64,000 bases of DNA, taken from contig OZ038485.1 in the NCBI GenBank assembly GCA_964036315.1, positions 81,415,863-81,479,862 of the forward strand, written 5' to 3'. Each line of letters begins with the position of its first letter. The stretch's first letter is position 1. This DNA is from Acanthosepion esculentum. Lineage: Eukaryota; Mollusca; Cephalopoda; Sepiida; Sepiidae. Shown here in pieces: positions 19,769 to 28,354 of the stretch. Below the pieces are notes generated by a model. The model saw only the letters and a program-made list of their open reading frames with translations, was not told the origin of the DNA and did not search any database. The position numbers were made by a program, and so were the translations under genes.

Positions 19769-19811
19769 CCACACTGATGAGCTGTGAAACAGCGAAACAG
19801 TCTGTCTGTGG
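19769..19811 (+). ncRNA. Type I-like hammerhead ribozyme, copy 2
   Basis: Identical to the first in every core and stem position, displaced by exactly 318 nt. Predicted cleavage after 19806. The second copy makes circular-RNA production from the intervening monomer possible in principle. Confidence 0.82.
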
Positions 19812-19818
19812 ATGACAA

Positions 19819-19849
<31 letters not shown>

Positions 19850-19978
19850 TTTATATATATTATGTTTAACGTTCTTTTTATAGATACAAGTATTTAAGCA
19901 AATGCTCTGTTTTATAATAAACAGTATTAAATAACATTTACCGGCCTGAATGTCCGAGAAATTTTCATAGAAAATTTT

Positions 19979-20056
19979 CGCTCTCCGACAGGAATCGAAC
20001 CTGTATCCTATACGGAACCATCATTTCGCGTGATGTGCCTTAACCACGAAGAAGCG
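19979..20056 (-). pseudogene. tRNA-Ser-like unit, A box damaged
   Basis: Minus-strand partner of 20340-20425. The B box (GGTTCGATTCC read on the minus strand), variable arm and anticodon arm are kept. The D-arm region is shortened: the GGCCGAAAG segment present in the other copy is replaced by a different, shorter sequence (near 20045-20055). It cannot form a normal tRNA. Confidence 0.65.
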
Positions 20057-20339
20057 TCTGGTTAGCAAGGTCGATTTTACTATCTTTAAACTTAAATCTT
20101 CCATGAATCTCTTCTATTCATATCTGCTCTAGCGTATCAAATGTAAACAAATGACGTCATATATTTTAGAATTGGACATAGTCCGACAATTTATTTAAAG
20201 ACATTTATATATATTATAATTCAATTCAAAAATATATGACGTCATTTGTTTACATTTGATACGCTAGAGCAGATATGAATAGAAGAGATTCATGGAAGAT
20301 TTAAGTTTAAAGATAGTAAAATCGACCTTGCTAACCAGA

Positions 20340-20425
20340 CGCTCATCTGTGGCCGAAAGGTTAAGGCACATCACGCGAAATGATGGTTCCGTATAGGATA
20401 CAGGTTCGATTCCTGTCGGAGAGCG
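20340..20425 (+). pseudogene. tRNA-Ser(CGA)-like, SINE head or pseudogene
   Basis: Acceptor ends CGCTC (20340-20344) and GAGCG (20421-20425) pair. The A box is TGGCCGAAAGGTTAAGG. Anticodon stem CATCA/TGATG encloses loop CGCGAAA, giving anticodon CGA (Ser) but with G instead of the universal T33. A long variable arm and a perfect B box GGTTCGATTCC follow. The T33 change, a repeat context and several other copies (16815-16850, 19979-20056) argue against a working tRNA. Confidence 0.65.
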
Positions 20426-20599
20426 AAAATTTTCTATGAAAATTTCTCGGACATTCAGGCCGGTAAATGTTATTTAATACTGTTTATGATAAAAACAGAG
20501 TATTTGCTTAAATACTTGTATCTATAAAAAGAACGTTAAACATAATATATATAAATGTCTTTAAATAAATTGTCGGACTATGTCCAATTCAAAAATATA

Positions 20600-20617
20600 T
20601 ATATGTATATATATATG

Positions 20618-20676
<59 letters not shown>
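20600..20676. repeat. (AT)n microsatellite
   Basis: AT tract following the palindrome. Confidence 0.9.
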
Positions 20677-20678
<2 letters not shown>

Positions 20679-20879
20679 GGCTAGTCACCAGTCTAAGCGA
20701 AGGACAACGTTGAATTCAATACCCGGAAGAGGTCAACGGAAATCGCCCCTACTCTCCCCACTTTCTCACCGGATATGTCATGGCACTGCACATGTATATC
20801 TATTAAGAGAAGGAATCCATCGCCATGCTCACATAAGTTGAGTTCGATTCATCCCGTGACCTTGTGCCACAAATCATAA

Positions 20880-21000
20880 ATTCTCTAAATATTACACTAT
20901 TTGATGGAATGTTGTCCTCATTGTTACGGCCGTTGTACTCTCAGGCCTTCTTCAGCTGATATACGTTAGAATTTCGAACCGAATCCATTATTTAGTCCAC
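20880..21000 (-). repeat. SINE-H, truncated, antisense
   Basis: On the minus strand: GGTTCGAAATTC block, then CTGAAGA, AGGCC...GGCC and GTAAC in hammerhead order (20921-20955; G-T-A-A replaces GAAA). The tRNA-like head is missing. It stands head-to-head with the plus-strand copy at 21012. Confidence 0.7.
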
Positions 21001-21011
21001 ATGGGTAGTCA

Positions 21012-21355
21012 CTCAAAGACATATGGTCCAGTGGATAAAAGCGTTGGTTGAAGTAATCCAGTGAATTCAAAGAGTTGTGAATTCAATACCTGGCCACAGC
21101 TGAGGCGAACAAAAACTTACAGAGTTGAAATACTAAAGGGAATTAACTATTTTCTAGATATCTAGAAAACGCATGGCACTTGAAACTAAAACAATCTACC
21201 CCAGGGGTTCGGCTCGAAATTCCAGCGTATATTACCTGAAGAAGGCCAAAGCGTACAAACGGCCGAAACGTTGTGAATATGAAAATAAAGATGAAGACAA
21301 CAGTCCGAACAATATAAATAGTTACAATTCCTCATCTCAGAAATAAATACAGATC
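21012..21355 (+). repeat. SINE-H: tRNA-like head with hammerhead-like body
   Basis: The head has an A-box-like TGGTCCAGTGG (21024) and a B-box-like ATTCAATACC (21081). The body has TCTACCCCAGGGGTTCGGC and TCGAAATTCC. Then comes a hammerhead-like core: CTGAAGA (21236-21242), GGCC/GGCC stem II, GAAA (21265-21268), ACGT palindrome and GTT triplet (21270-21272), with stem I GTG (21273-21275) opposite TAC. The tail is AAGATGA, ACAGTCCGAAC, and CTCATCTCAGAAAT. The order matches the minus copy at 40930-41262. Confidence 0.75.
21232..21276 (+). ncRNA. Hammerhead-like core in SINE-H
   Basis: CUGAAGA, GGCC-paired stem II and GAAAC are intact. Stem III is the short palindrome ACGT, so a dimer would be needed for stability. 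Cleavage would be after a GUU triplet at 21272. Stem I has about 4 possible pairs (TTAC with GTGA, one of them G-U). Confidence 0.6.
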
Positions 21356-21359
21356 TCTG

Positions 21360-21885
21360 AAAGTTAAATGAAATGTTTCTCTCACAAAGTTTTAACATTG
21401 CTCGGTGTGTCAGCAGTACCACCCGTGTTCCTACCGAGTTATTTTCCATCTTCCCAACAGACTTTTCTTGCATGTATTGCTTTAATTATTCCTTCGCTCC
21501 TTTTGATATGCCAACAAGGGTTTGATTATGATTAGAAACAGTTTGTAATATTAATGTTTGAAGAACTGCTTATTGGACCCACGTCGATAACTGCATGTGA
21601 TAATACTTGTGGAAAAATAAAGTATTTCCGCCTGTTTACGCTTTTATTTTTTTTCTAACGAAACAGTTACAATATATAAATAAACAATGAAGATGCTGAC
21701 AGTGTATTTAAGACTATAATTTACGGACGCAGCTTCCTCATAAAGTGTATTTATTAGCCTCCCTAATGAGGCAAATGAAATCCAGGATAGAATTAAATGT
21801 GAAGCCTCACAGACGCAGGGTGTTGGCTGAGGCAAAAGTTCGTGTCCCGTTTTTAATCAAATGCGAAGGTAATAAGTCACAGGAA
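21360..21885. other. No feature recognised
   Basis: Reading frames on both strands up to about 95 residues, none with recognised homology. The part after about 21830 leads into LINE-A. Confidence 0.35.
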
Positions 21886-21889
21886 TATT

Positions 21890-22250
21890 TCGGTAAAAAC
21901 GAAAGAAAAAGAGTGTCGAACTGCGATGTCATAGTTTTCCTCCTATATACCTGGGAATGCTAGACGATTTCCTTAGAGATGAAGAAGAGAGTCAATGGCT
22001 TCTGCTGTTACCATAGACCATGTGAGCAACGAGGATGTTCTGAAGAAAGTTGACACTAGAAGTCAGAATAAGACAGTTGCAATTTTTGTGGCATATAACG
22101 AGGAAAGACGGCTTGGAAAATGTAATACGCACAGGACGTAGCGGGGGGAAGAAGTAGGAGATGGAAATAGCGAGTTAAATGCATAATGAGCCCGTGTGAA
22201 TGGATGAAAATGCAGGAGCAAGCAAGGGTGGTAAAATTGACATACTACCA
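21890..22250 (+). pseudogene. LINE-A C-terminal fragment
   Basis: LINE-A is an APE-type non-LTR retrotransposon (RTE-like by memory). Frame 1 reads ERKRVSNCDVIVFLLYTWEC, equivalent to the RVLNCYVISVLLYGTEC segment that makes the satellite at 51.4-58.3 kb. After stops it continues as HVSNEDVLKKV (22020) and decayed RLGKCNTHR (GLENLTLTG in others). No catalytic motif is left. Confidence 0.7.
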
Positions 22251-22775
22251 TGCATTGAATACTATTGCTATATCTGGCTTGCTTACCCTGCTGTTCATCT
22301 CACGATTCTTGACAAAATCCAAAGAAGCATCTGTAATGTAATCTATCCTGACTAGGTAAAACGGTTTCAGTCACTTTTTCCCCGAAGTAACCTGGCTTCC
22401 CACTGTCTTTTCTACAAATATTTTCATGACAACTATATTCTGATGAGATTTTCTCCCTGGTGCCCCGACTAAATGAATTTAAGAATTCTACTAGATTGGT
22501 AATTAGGTCTCACCGTTTTACTGTTGAACTAGCTGTACTATCAGTTTCTTGTATCATGAATTTCCGATTTCTTACTTCTCTGATAACTACAACCTTCAAG
22601 AATTTAAATATAATATCAATAGTCATCTTTTTTAACTCTGTTCCTTTCCTGTCCTTTACACAATCCTTCCTATTATCAGTCTTCTCATTCGCTTTCAGTT
22701 TCATTTTCACTCCCTGTAACCTCCGTCGGTCTAATGCCATTATTGCTTTGCTTGGGGTGAAAGATTAAAACAAAT
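22250..22775 (+). pseudogene. LINE-B C-terminal fragment and 3' UTR
   Basis: Starts at ATGCATTGAATACTATTGC (the PCIEYYCYIW segment). It continues through LDKIQRSICNVIYPD, a SHRR-like arginine-rich block (frameshifted), a CLFYKYFHDN block, and after 22455 the PRLNEFKNSTRL..R.HRFTVELAV region. Then follow the 3' UTR marks to GCTTTGCTTGGGGTGAAAGATTAAAACAAATG. Several stops. Confidence 0.72.
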
Positions 22776-22795
22776 GCTTTTAGCTACAAGGAACA

Positions 22796-22852
22796 GAAAG
22801 TAATGAACGGCCACGTACGCCCGCGTCCTGAAAGGACACGGCATACAAATCA
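22796..22852 (+). repeat. LINE-A 3' terminus remnant
   Basis: GTCCTGAAAGGACACGGCA resembles the LINE-A end at 28939-28957. It separates two LINE-B fragments. Confidence 0.5.
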
Positions 22853-22859
22853 TGAGCGA

Positions 22860-23488
22860 AACAAGAATAATTATGCCAGTGTAATTATCTATGCTGATGA
22901 CATAACTATTTACTCCTGTTTGAACAGTAATTCTGATCGGTTCCACAAGGTCAAATTTGCAGCTAATCTAAAAGAATGACCTAAAATCTGTTGTTAAATG
23001 GGGCAAGAAAATGATTTGTTAATGCTTCGAAAACGAAACTGCGCTCTTTTAAACGTCTGTGATAACTCTTTTTGCCTCGCATCATCATGGCTGATTCTCA
23101 CCTCCAGGGCAGTGACTTCTTGCGACTTCCCAGGCTAACATTTCCTGCTGACATGAAGTGGAAAGATTATATGAATCAATTGTTAGGTCCGCTACAAGAA
23201 AACTTGGTTCACTGTGTCGTGCTAGATAAGCTTTCTTTCCAGAATCTATCTTACATATTTATAAGTCTACCATTCGGCCGTGTGTTGAATATTGCTGCCA
23301 CATCTGATGTAGTGCTTTGCCATGTATTTAGAGATTCTTGATAATATACAAAGAACAATCTGCAACGTTATTGATCCTGACCTGGCATTTCGACTTCAGT
23401 CATTTTCCCACCGCCGTTAAGTAGTTTCCTTGTGCCTTTTCTATAAATATTTTCCAGGTAATCGTGCTGACGAGCTTTCCAGTTAACT
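22860..23488 (+). pseudogene. LINE-B palm to C-terminus, broken
   Basis: Contains the intact RT catalytic box: IIYADDITIYS, with YADD at 22890-22901. It is followed by a CLNSNSDR segment, the WGKKMIC.. region (frameshifted), SMADSHLQGSDFLRLPRLTF and PADMKWKDYMNQL (about 23084-23175), then a C-terminal block near 23240-23400. It breaks off at 23488, where an unrelated insert of about 675 bp begins; LINE-B resumes at 24163. The YADD box does not imply activity, as stops and frameshifts flank it. Confidence 0.78.
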
Positions 23489-24162
23489 TAGCTAGGGTAT
23501 GTATGCTCATTTGGCCCCTTTTATTTCTGCCCCTAATTTTTTTTCTTTAAGTTTAATTCCCCAGCCCCTCCCTCGTTAGGTGGTTGGTGATGTCAGTTCG
23601 CAGGTAGGATGCGGGGCGCCTTTCGTTTCGCGTGAGTGTTTTCGTATTTGTTGTTGTGTCTGAATGAGTGCGTGTCAGTGTGTGTGCTTAGGATGGATGA
23701 ATGTTTTATAATATTATAGTCCCGCATTGATTTCGGCCAGCGAACTGGTATTTCTGCCACATTTAGTTATTGTGGGGGTTTTACTTACTAATAACATTTT
23801 CTTTAGTTTCTTGTAAATATTTTGTAATCATTTGTATATACTCATTGGGGTTAATTTTTAAAATTGTTATTTTATCCCCCTCCCCCCACAGACATTGAAT
23901 TGTACATATGGGGACTAGTCAGTATTTTCATAGAGACAGTGAGGTATTATGGTGGTTGTAGTAAGAACGGTACGGATGAATGTGGTGTTTTGGTGTAAGG
24001 AATATTGTTCGTACGATTGGGTCAGTGTTTGCGGCTAGCTAAGTTATAGTTAAGACAGATGAAGACCGTCCTATTTTCCCCAATCCCCCCTTTGGCCATG
24101 TGCCACATTTCTGTAGAGTATACAGAATAAATATCGCTTTCCTCTTTGGTGTCTAGATTTTA
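23489..24162. mobile_element. Insertion in LINE-B, possibly a solo LTR
   Basis: LINE-B sequence stops at about 23488 and continues at 24163, so this block was inserted. It is non-coding, has an AATAAA at 24127 close to its right end, and CTAG lies at both borders (23489-23492 and 24163-24166 region), a possible target duplication. Canonical TG...CA ends were not confirmed, so solo-LTR status is inferred. Confidence 0.5.
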
Positions 24163-24275
24163 TGGATATAAGCGCAGTACTAGATTTGCGGCAAAGTCTC
24201 ATCAATTCACAATTGAATTGACTATAGATTTAACCGTAAGTTCTATGCTAACGGTTTCTTAAAAAACATTTTTCT
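24163..24275 (+). pseudogene. LINE-B, continuation after the insertion
   Basis: Resumes with a DISAVLDLRQ..LINSQLN reading, the equivalent of LSTVLDRRRNLVNLQLSW at 31818-31870, then the P..VLC...FL region. No functional domain. Confidence 0.65.
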
Positions 24276-24379
24276 CCATATCTTAGTCTAGTACTAGTCC
24301 TATTCCTCTTTCATTTTTTCACCGTCTACATATACGACCCTGTGCCCGTCGCTTATGAAGTCCCTATTATTCGCTCACC

Positions 24380-24545
24380 TAGTTTCATATACACTTAGAA
24401 TGCTCATGTCTACCCTGCTCATTTCCTGTTTAACATTTTGTAGCTCCCCACATTGACATAATGTTCATACATTTTAAGTCTCCTGTCAAATGCTTTTGTG
24501 TAGTCTACGAAACAAAGGTATCCGAATATCTGTATGTTGCCTAAG
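24380..24545 (-). pseudogene. LINE-A reverse transcriptase motif A remnant
   Basis: On the minus strand, the frame reads FGYLCFVDYTKAFDR (about 24492-24536), the RT motif A with catalytic aspartate in VDYTKAFD. Before and after it the match is weak. The other RT motifs are not seen in this fragment. Confidence 0.65.
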
Positions 24546-24549
24546 AAGC

Positions 24550-25090
24550 CAGACGGGAACGAATGCAAGCTCCATCGGACTATCACTCTTAACGAGCCAC
24601 AAGATTAAGTTTATCATTCAGTTTCTGATGAATAGAACGCGTAGCAGAATTAGACGGGAAGAGATCAAGAGCGGCGTGACGTTACTCAAGTCACTGTAAC
24701 AAGAAATACAATCTTTCTGGCCTGAATTCTGTCAGAGCGAGCAATACAAGTGCAGAAGAGCGTATGCCGATGTTTCCTAGACGACGCAAAAACATTTGAA
24801 AAGTCACGATACTAAGATCCATTTGATGCAACGGATGCATTACAAGTACGGTTTGCACTATGAACAACAAGGTAAGCACATGTCCAGTTTTCACTAGATT
24901 AAAATGGTAAATATTGACTGGGTCTAAACCGCAACCTGCTAGTATACATTCGGGATAGTAACCCTTTGTGTTTGTTACGGAGACTCCTCTGCATGTACTA
25001 CAGAGTGCGTATTCTATGTCTCGCATTCTATGTCCCGCCAGCTTGAACCCAAATCGCTTATTTAAAAAACATGAGACCCTATGCATATTT
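24550..25090. other. Unassigned; 131-codon minus frame 24691-25086
   Basis: A minus-strand frame of 131 codons with several Cys residues and a hydrophobic stretch (HVLTLLFIVQTVLVM). No family was recognised; because it follows LINE-A, it may be decayed retroelement sequence. Not called as a gene. Confidence 0.2.
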
Positions 25091-25630
25091 TCTCACGACA
25101 AGTGATTAAGCAACGTGCCGACCGATTTCTTTTTTTATCATCTGGGGGATTAGGGATAGTTATTTGAGAGAGAAAAAAAAGGGAGAATCACAGCCTTTGG
25201 AGTTCTCCAAAGCCAGAAAACTTTTAAGCAAACAATCATTGATAAGCACCGGATGGCAATAGGCACAGATGCAATCAGGAAGCCGTGACAAGAACACAAG
25301 GCGAGTCGAGGAAACAAGAAAGAGAACAGGTGCTGCCAAAGATAATGGAAAAGAACAAAGGTAAATGGGAGGGGGAAAACTAAACATGTTTTCAATGCGT
25401 GGAAGAAAGCAAAAATAGAACGAAAAGAAGAAAGAATAGTGAAGGGGCGTAAAAAATGCAAAGTCAAGGACTAAAAATGAAGCACAGTTTAAGGAGGACG
25501 TAGTAAAAGAATAAACTATAGGTCTATTCGGTGCGAGTCTATTTCCTGTCAGCATGAAATATGGAATGCCATTTCACGTAGTGTTAGGAAAGAAGTGTAG
25601 AAATTAAGCGAACTGAGTATATTCAGAGGC
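25090..25630. other. Purine-rich sequence, nothing recognised
   Basis: Two overlapping minus frames (about 105 and 131 codons) are Phe/Ser/Leu-rich because the plus strand is purine-rich. No motif supports a gene. Confidence 0.35.
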
Positions 25631-25723
25631 ATCTATCTATCTATCTATCTCGGGTTTTTCAGATCTATCTATCTATTAATCTCAGTTTTTTTTCCTATCG
25701 ATCTATCTGTTTCAGTCTTTTCA

Positions 25724-25783
<60 letters not shown>

Positions 25784-25820
25784 ACAGTTTTTTCATGTTT
25801 ATCCGCGTCAGTCTTTCCAG

Positions 25821-25864
<44 letters not shown>

Positions 25865-25877
25865 CGGGTTTTTCTGC

Positions 25878-25962
<85 letters not shown>

Positions 25963-26045
25963 CCCAGTCTTTCCTATCGATCTATCTATCTCAGTCTTTT
26001 CATATTTATCCGCCTCAGTCTTTGCATATCTATCTATCTATCTAA
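25631..26045. repeat. (ATCT)n with regular CAGTCTTTTC-type interruptions
   Basis: At least seven ATCT arrays are separated by short unique segments of similar form (variants of CAGTCTTTTCATAT and CGGGTTTTTC). It looks like a compound minisatellite whose unit contains an ATCT array, plus one (AT)n stretch at 25921-25956. Confidence 0.85.
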
Positions 26046-26049
26046 TACT

Positions 26050-26485
26050 GTATATATCTATCTCAGTTCATATCTATCATGCATTTATAGCAGAAAGATC
26101 AACAATACACTTTATCTGTAGTCGAAAGCATGCAATTGCGTTCAAAATTAAGTTAAAGCCATAAAATTGTGTTCAAAATATTTAGATTTTGGCATTAAAT
26201 AACCCATAGAAGTGTTGATATGCCGCTAAACAAGTTCAAACCAAATACAGATCTTACCAGGTTCATATTTTTAGGACTTTAGTCGTTTCTATACACACAG
26301 TGAGGAAGCTACTGGTCATTTTAATATCTGACCCTTCTACCCAACCCCAGGTGAATTTAAAAAATAGACATGACTGGGTAGGGTAAAATATTCACTGGAA
26401 GACAATATAACTTATGCCATAAGTTACGAATGGCTGAATATTGGGATGATTATTTTCTATGATAGGAAGTGGAGCGTCTATATTG
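26050..26485. other. No feature recognised
   Basis: AT-rich spacer; no ORF or known repeat. Confidence 0.35.
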
Positions 26486-26489
26486 AATT

Positions 26490-27115
26490 AATTACTACGT
26501 CTACTGTAAGGAACGTTGGTTCACTGTGACGCGCCAGGAATTTTTCCTCGTTAGAATCCATCATGCACATTTATAAATCTAAGCATAGAATACAGTTGCC
26601 ATATCGGGTCTGCTGCTCCTGCTTGTACCCTCTTGACAAAATTTTAAAAAAGTGTATGTAATGTAATCTATCCTGATTAGGCAACTCGACTTCAGTCACT
26701 TTCTCACCGACGTGGCGTGTCTTTCTGTCTTTTCTACAAATATTTTCATGACAACTGTTCTAGCGATTTTTTCCCTGGTGCCCTGACTACATGAATTTAA
26801 GCGTTCTACTTGATTGGCAATGAGGTCTCGTTTTACTGTTGAACTAGTTATATGTAGCTGCCACTTCTATTTCAATATTTTCTTTTCACGAAATTCTTGC
26901 CTATAGAACTCCCTTCCGATTTCTTGCTTCCCTGATAACTACAATCTTCAAAAATTAAAATGCAATGTTAATCATCTTTTTCTGCCTTCTTCAACCCTGG
27001 TCATTTTTGTCCTTTCCTTAATCATCCCCACTAAAGTCTTATCATTCTCTTTCATTTCCTGTAACCACGCCCAGCACCCGTGTTCTTGTGACATTATCGC
27101 CTTGCTTGGGTTTCT
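26490..27115 (+). pseudogene. LINE-B C-terminal fragment and 3' UTR
   Basis: Follows the LINE-B order: ARNVGSL-type block (26510), IYKSKH.IQLPYRVCCS.., DKIL.KCM.CNLS, LRLQSLSHR.., CLFYKYFHDNC, then L..CPDYMNL.VLLDWQ, an RTPFRFLAS segment, and a 3' UTR up to CCTTGCTTGGG at 27108. Frequent stops. Confidence 0.7.
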
Positions 27116-27149
27116 TCACTTCGTCAAAATCTCTTGGCATGGTCCTAGT

Positions 27150-27420
27150 TGTTGAAATGTTGGCATCCATGATCTTGGACATTACTCACACATTTCTCTG
27201 ACATTTTGATGTTGGTTTTCTTATGTTGACTCTCAGTTGCAGATGGACGTCCTCTGCCTCCTTGATATTAAAGACTCGTATCGCCACTGGGGAACTTCAG
27301 AAACCATCGCCAAACTGTCCGATCACAAGTTGACGCTTCAGCCTATTCTCTGTTAATGTTGACAGCCTTTTTGGAAGCATTATGACTATGTTTGAATTCA
27401 TGCTAAAAAGTAAACTCATT
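27150..27420 (-). pseudogene. mariner transposase N-terminal remnant
   Basis: On the minus strand the reading contains KHSHNASKKAVNIN, then TVWRWFLKFPSGDTSL and QGGRGRPSAT. These correspond to the first HTH (GHSASEALRDIN-type), the RTVRRWFKRFRSGDFSLED segment and the GRPS linker of Mos1-like mariners. There is no catalytic part and no recognised TIR. Confidence 0.65.
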
Positions 27421-27735
27421 TCTTCTTTTCTCATATTCAAGATTAGGGGTGTATAATCTTTTAAAGTTAAATTCTAAAAGGGATCGATATAAAAATTACT
27501 GATGAAGTGTCCCTTCCATTGGAAGTGAGTATTGAACAAAAAAAACAAAAAAAAAACGAATAACATGTCCACCGATTTAAAGTATGAAATTCTCAAAGTT
27601 TCGGAAAAACTAGCAAAAAAATTAACTACTGCTGTGATATCTTCCTTCTAATGAGTCTATTGTAGACTCTTCCACTTACCATTAAATTAGTAGGAAAGGA
27701 AAGCATCGGGGGAACAGTGCCTTCACCTGTTCACC
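27420..27735. other. No feature recognised
   Basis: AT-rich spacer. Confidence 0.35.
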
Positions 27736-28215
27736 TGTCAAACTCTCTGCCTTGAGCGGAGAAGAACCCGGACGAGGCATTTGTCGAAGAACAAAGTTTC
27801 ATTCGGGGAGGTACACAGAGCCTGAACCCGTTTATGCGGGTTCTAAGGGAATATTTTTGGCCGCGCCTATGGGCTCGGAGAACCCACGGTAAACTCGGTC
27901 TTGTGCCACATACATCCCTCGTGGGGGGCTGTTAAATATTAACAGTGATAAAGACTGTTCTACCGAGGCTGTGACTGTTTGCAGCTCCTGTCGAACTCTC
28001 TGGTTAGACAGAGACGAACCCGGACGAGGCTGTGCCGAAGGGCAGAGTCTCATCCGGAGAGGTAGACACACCCGAACCCGTTTATGCAGGTTCTACGGGA
28101 ATTTTTTGGTCGAGCCTACGGGCTTGGATGACCCACGTTAAACTCGGCCTTGTGCCACATGTACACTCTTGAGGGGATTACTAAATATCAACAGTGATAT
28201 AGACTGAGCGCTGGT
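27735..28215 (+). repeat. GC-rich structured repeat, two tandem units (250 bp)
   Basis: Two units in tandem: GAACCCGTTTATGCGGGTTC at 27824 and its variant at 28074 give a 250 bp period. Shared parts in order: AACTCTCTG, GAACCCGGACGAGGC, CAGAGTCTCATCCGGAGAGG-type block, the hairpin GAACCCG/CGGGTTC, GGGAATTTTTTGG, a GAGCCTACGGGCTTGG block, AACTCGGCCTTGTGCCACAT, and TAAATAT(C)AACAGTGAT. No ORF. It looks like an RNA-folding repeat, perhaps a SINE body. Confidence 0.75.
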
Positions 28216-28354
28216 CAACCGATACACACCCCCAAGTCGTGTAACACACTTCTGTTGTATTTACTGTTCAATACTCTATTTATCTGCAACCTCTTGTTTT
28301 GTTATTCCTTAACCAATTACTTGGTCACAACAACTACAGAAAGCCCAAGATACT

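Larger units (their letters stand above)
19277..19823 (+). repeat. 318-nt-period tandem unit: tRNA-like plus hammerhead
   Basis: A 229 bp sequence at 19277-19505 is repeated almost perfectly at 19595-19823; together with the 89 bp between, the period is 318 bp. Each unit holds a tRNA-like region: A-box-like TGGCTTAACGGG (19373-19384 and +318), an 8 bp arm CCGACTGA/TCAGTCGG, and B-box-like GGGTTTCGATC (19414-19424 and +318). About 30 bp later comes a hammerhead ribozyme. Cleavage in both copies would release a 318 nt RNA (19489-19806). The layout matches animal retrozymes. No ORF; (AT)n borders both ends. Confidence 0.85.
19849..20556. repeat. 0.7 kb palindrome with tRNA-Ser-like sequence
   Basis: Arm 1 (19849-20174) and arm 2 (20222-20556) are nearly perfect inverses around a 47 bp spacer. 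The spacer sequence (GACATAGTCCGACAATTTA) recurs inverted just after arm 2 (20557-20590), so a second inverted layer is present. Each arm holds a tRNA-Ser-like unit, one per strand. A foldback element or an inverted pair of terminal repeats would give this layout. No ORF. Confidence 0.9.

Noticed and set aside
20340..20425. Functional tRNA-Ser gene
   Set aside because: G replaces T33, the sequence is embedded in a palindrome, and damaged copies exist nearby; a SINE head or pseudogene fits better.
22890..22901. YADD box as evidence of an active reverse transcriptase
   Set aside because: Stops and frameshifts lie on both sides, and the copy is interrupted at 23488.
24691..25086. 131-codon minus frame as a host gene
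   Set aside because: No recognised homology, no splice context, and it lies beside LINE-A remains; kept only as an unassigned stretch.
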